Assembly: GCA_900545755.1 (NCBI GenBank)
Contig: URAG01000022.1
Coordinates: forward strand, 1 to 30,961
Direction of reading: 5' to 3'
Source: an uncultured Cloacibacillus sp.
Lineage (GTDB): Bacteria > Synergistota > Synergistia > Synergistales > Synergistaceae
DNA: 30,961 nucleotides
In this document: positions 29,884 to 30,961 of the stretch, piece after piece
How positions within the stretch are numbered: position 1 is the stretch's first letter
Layout: each line of letters begins with the position of its first letter
Made by a program: the position numbers and the translations under genes
The notes under the pieces: generated by a model
What the model saw: only the letters and a program-made list of their open reading frames with translations
Told to the model about the DNA's origin: nothing
Databases searched by the model: none

Positions 29884-30961
29884 ATGGGCGGCATTGTAGA
29901 TAATCTGAACCCGAGACAACGCGAGGCGGTGGAGTACTGCGGCGGGCCGCAGGTGGTGCTAGCGGGCGCGGGCAGCGGCAAGACGAAGGTGCTCACGACG
30001 AAGATAGCCTACCTCGTGCGCGAGCAGGGCGTGCGCCCGTGGCGCATCCTCGCGCTGACCTTTACGAACAAGGCGGCGCGCGAGATGAAGAGCCGCGCCG
30101 AAGCGATCTTCGACGGCGAGCTAGGCGGCCTGGAAATCTCCACCTTCCACGCCTACGGCCTGCGCTTCCTGCACCGTTACCACGAAGCGCTTGAGAAGCT
30201 CGGCTATCCGTACCCGTTCGTCATTTTCGACAGGAACGACACGCGCTCCGTCGTCAAGCGCGCGATGAACGATTTGAACATCGACCCGAAGAAGCTCGAC
30301 GTTTCCGGCGCTCTCGACATGATTTCCAACGCGAAGACCAAGGCGAACCCGGTGACGCGCGAGCCGAAGGTACCCGAACGCTGGCGCGCGCTCTACGAAG
30401 CGTACCAGAACGCGCTCAAGTCGCAGGGGGCGCTCGACTTCGACGACCTGATGGTGCTGCCGCTCCACATACTCGCGACCGACAAAGACGTGCTCGAACG
30501 CGAGCGCGCGCGGCTCGACTGGGTGCTCGTAGACGAGTATCAGGACGTGAACGCCTGTCAGGACGCGCTGTTCCGCTGCCTTTCCGATAACGGGCGAAAG
30601 CTCTTTCTCGTCGGCGACGTGAAGCAGTCGATCTACCGTTTCCGGCTTGCCGACCCGTCGATCTTTCTGAAAAAGTACGAGAGCTGGGCGGATCTCACGC
30701 CGGAGACGCCGCCGGAAACGCCGGGGCGCATTCTGCTGCGTGAAAACTTCCGCTCGCGCCGCGAGATTCTGGAGAGCGCGAACCATGTGTTCCGCAACGT
30801 CATGTCGCGGGAGATCGGCGAGCTTTGCTATGACGACGCCGCGGCGCTGCGCCCCGGACGGGAGCTTCCTCCGGGCGGCGGTGCGCCGGCGGAGCTTTGC
30901 ATCCTCACGCCGCCGGACGCCGCGGAGGATGAAGAGCGACCCGATAAGACCGCGCTGGAGG
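29884..30961 (+). CDS. UvrD/PcrA-like superfamily 1 DNA helicase (3' end outside window)
   Basis: The first 359 codons are present and the frame is open to the window edge. Helicase motifs are in order: 'LNPRQREAV' Q-motif, Walker A AGAGSGKT (27-34), motif Ia TFTNKAA (59-65), Walker B DEYQD (217-221), motif III GDVKQSIYRFR (244-254), motif IV RENFRS (286-291). Such enzymes unwind DNA 3' to 5' in repair and replication restart. Spacing and the N-terminus fit UvrD/PcrA, while GDVKQSIYRFR is the form typical of AddA/RecB-type nuclease-helicases, so the subfamily is open. The ATG at 29884 follows AAGGA (29870-29874) by 9 bases. The gene is separated from the T6SS by the terminator and is likely chromosomal core. 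Confidence 0.88.
   Translation, partial: MGGIVDNLNPRQREAVEYCGGPQVVLAGAGSGKTKVLTTKIAYLVREQGVRPWRILALTFTNKAAREMKSRAEAIFDGELGGLEISTFHAYGLRFLHRYHEALEKLGYPYPFVIFDRNDTRSVVKRAMNDLNIDPKKLDVSGALDMISNAKTKANPVTREPKVPERWRALYEAYQNALKSQGALDFDDLMVLPLHILATDKDVLERERARLDWVLVDEYQDVNACQDALFRCLSDNGRKLFLVGDVKQSIYRFRLADPSIFLKKYESWADLTPETPPETPGRILLRENFRSRREILESANHVFRNVMSREIGELCYDDAAALRPGRELPPGGGAPAELCILTPPDAAEDEERPDKTALE

Noticed and set aside
1..30961. CRISPR arrays, tRNA or rRNA genes, and insertion sequences
   Set aside because: No regularly spaced repeats, cloverleaf-like segments, rRNA signatures or transposase frames were seen on either strand. The repetitive DNA at 16430-18200 is explained by pentapeptide coding repeats.

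Overview
This window is dominated by a complete type VI secretion system (T6SS) locus of the contractile, proteobacterial-like type (T6SS-i). All 13 core subunits can be recognised: tssB, tssC, hcp (tssD), clpV (tssH), tssA, tssF, tssG, tssJ, tssK, tssL, tssM, tssE and vgrG (tssI). The host is most likely a member of the Synergistota. The main clue is the M14 peptidase at 1338-3305, which ends in a Gly-rich/Cys motif, a transmembrane helix and a basic tail, the pattern of the Synergist-CTERM sorting signal. A TssJ lipoprotein and the TssJLM envelope complex show a diderm cell. The T6SS genes and the right-hand helicase gene look GC-rich by eye; the left flank does not.

Layout. Positions 1-4195 are AT-richer and hold an LprI-like secreted protein, the sortase-type-tagged M14 peptidase, and an 890-bp spacer with two hairpin terminators and a near-consensus promoter firing into the T6SS. 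Positions 4196-9615 encode the sheath and tube (tssB, tssC, hcp) and the sheath-recycling ATPase clpV. The convergent tssA gene (minus strand, 9897-11459) meets clpV in a spacer carrying two oppositely placed terminators. A divergent promoter region at 11460-11753 separates tssA from a long plus-strand operon. That operon runs: tssF, tssG, a DUF2169-pentapeptide-repeat fusion, a second pentapeptide-repeat protein, DUF3540, a PAAR-like DUF4150 protein, tssJ, tssK, tssL, tssM, a membrane-anchored AMIN-like protein, tssE and vgrG. It ends at a strong terminator (29729-29782). A UvrD/PcrA-like helicase gene begins at 29884 and runs off the window.

How the genes work together. TssJ (outer-membrane lipoprotein), TssL and TssM (inner membrane) form the envelope channel. 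TssK, TssE, TssF, TssG and VgrG form the baseplate. TssA primes tail growth. Hcp hexamers stack inside the TssB/TssC sheath, and ClpV recycles contracted sheath. The four-gene block between tssG and tssJ belongs to families used to load and tip VgrG spikes, but no recognisable toxin or immunity gene accompanies it.

Points of interest: TssM lacks both Walker motifs at the expected positions; VgrG has a long hydrophobic helical, Cys-containing stretch within its predicted spike; an AMIN-like anchored protein may replace a missing peptidoglycan-binding domain; and there is no visible kinase/phosphatase/Fha or TagF regulation. All functional calls are from reading the translated sequence; no database search was run.
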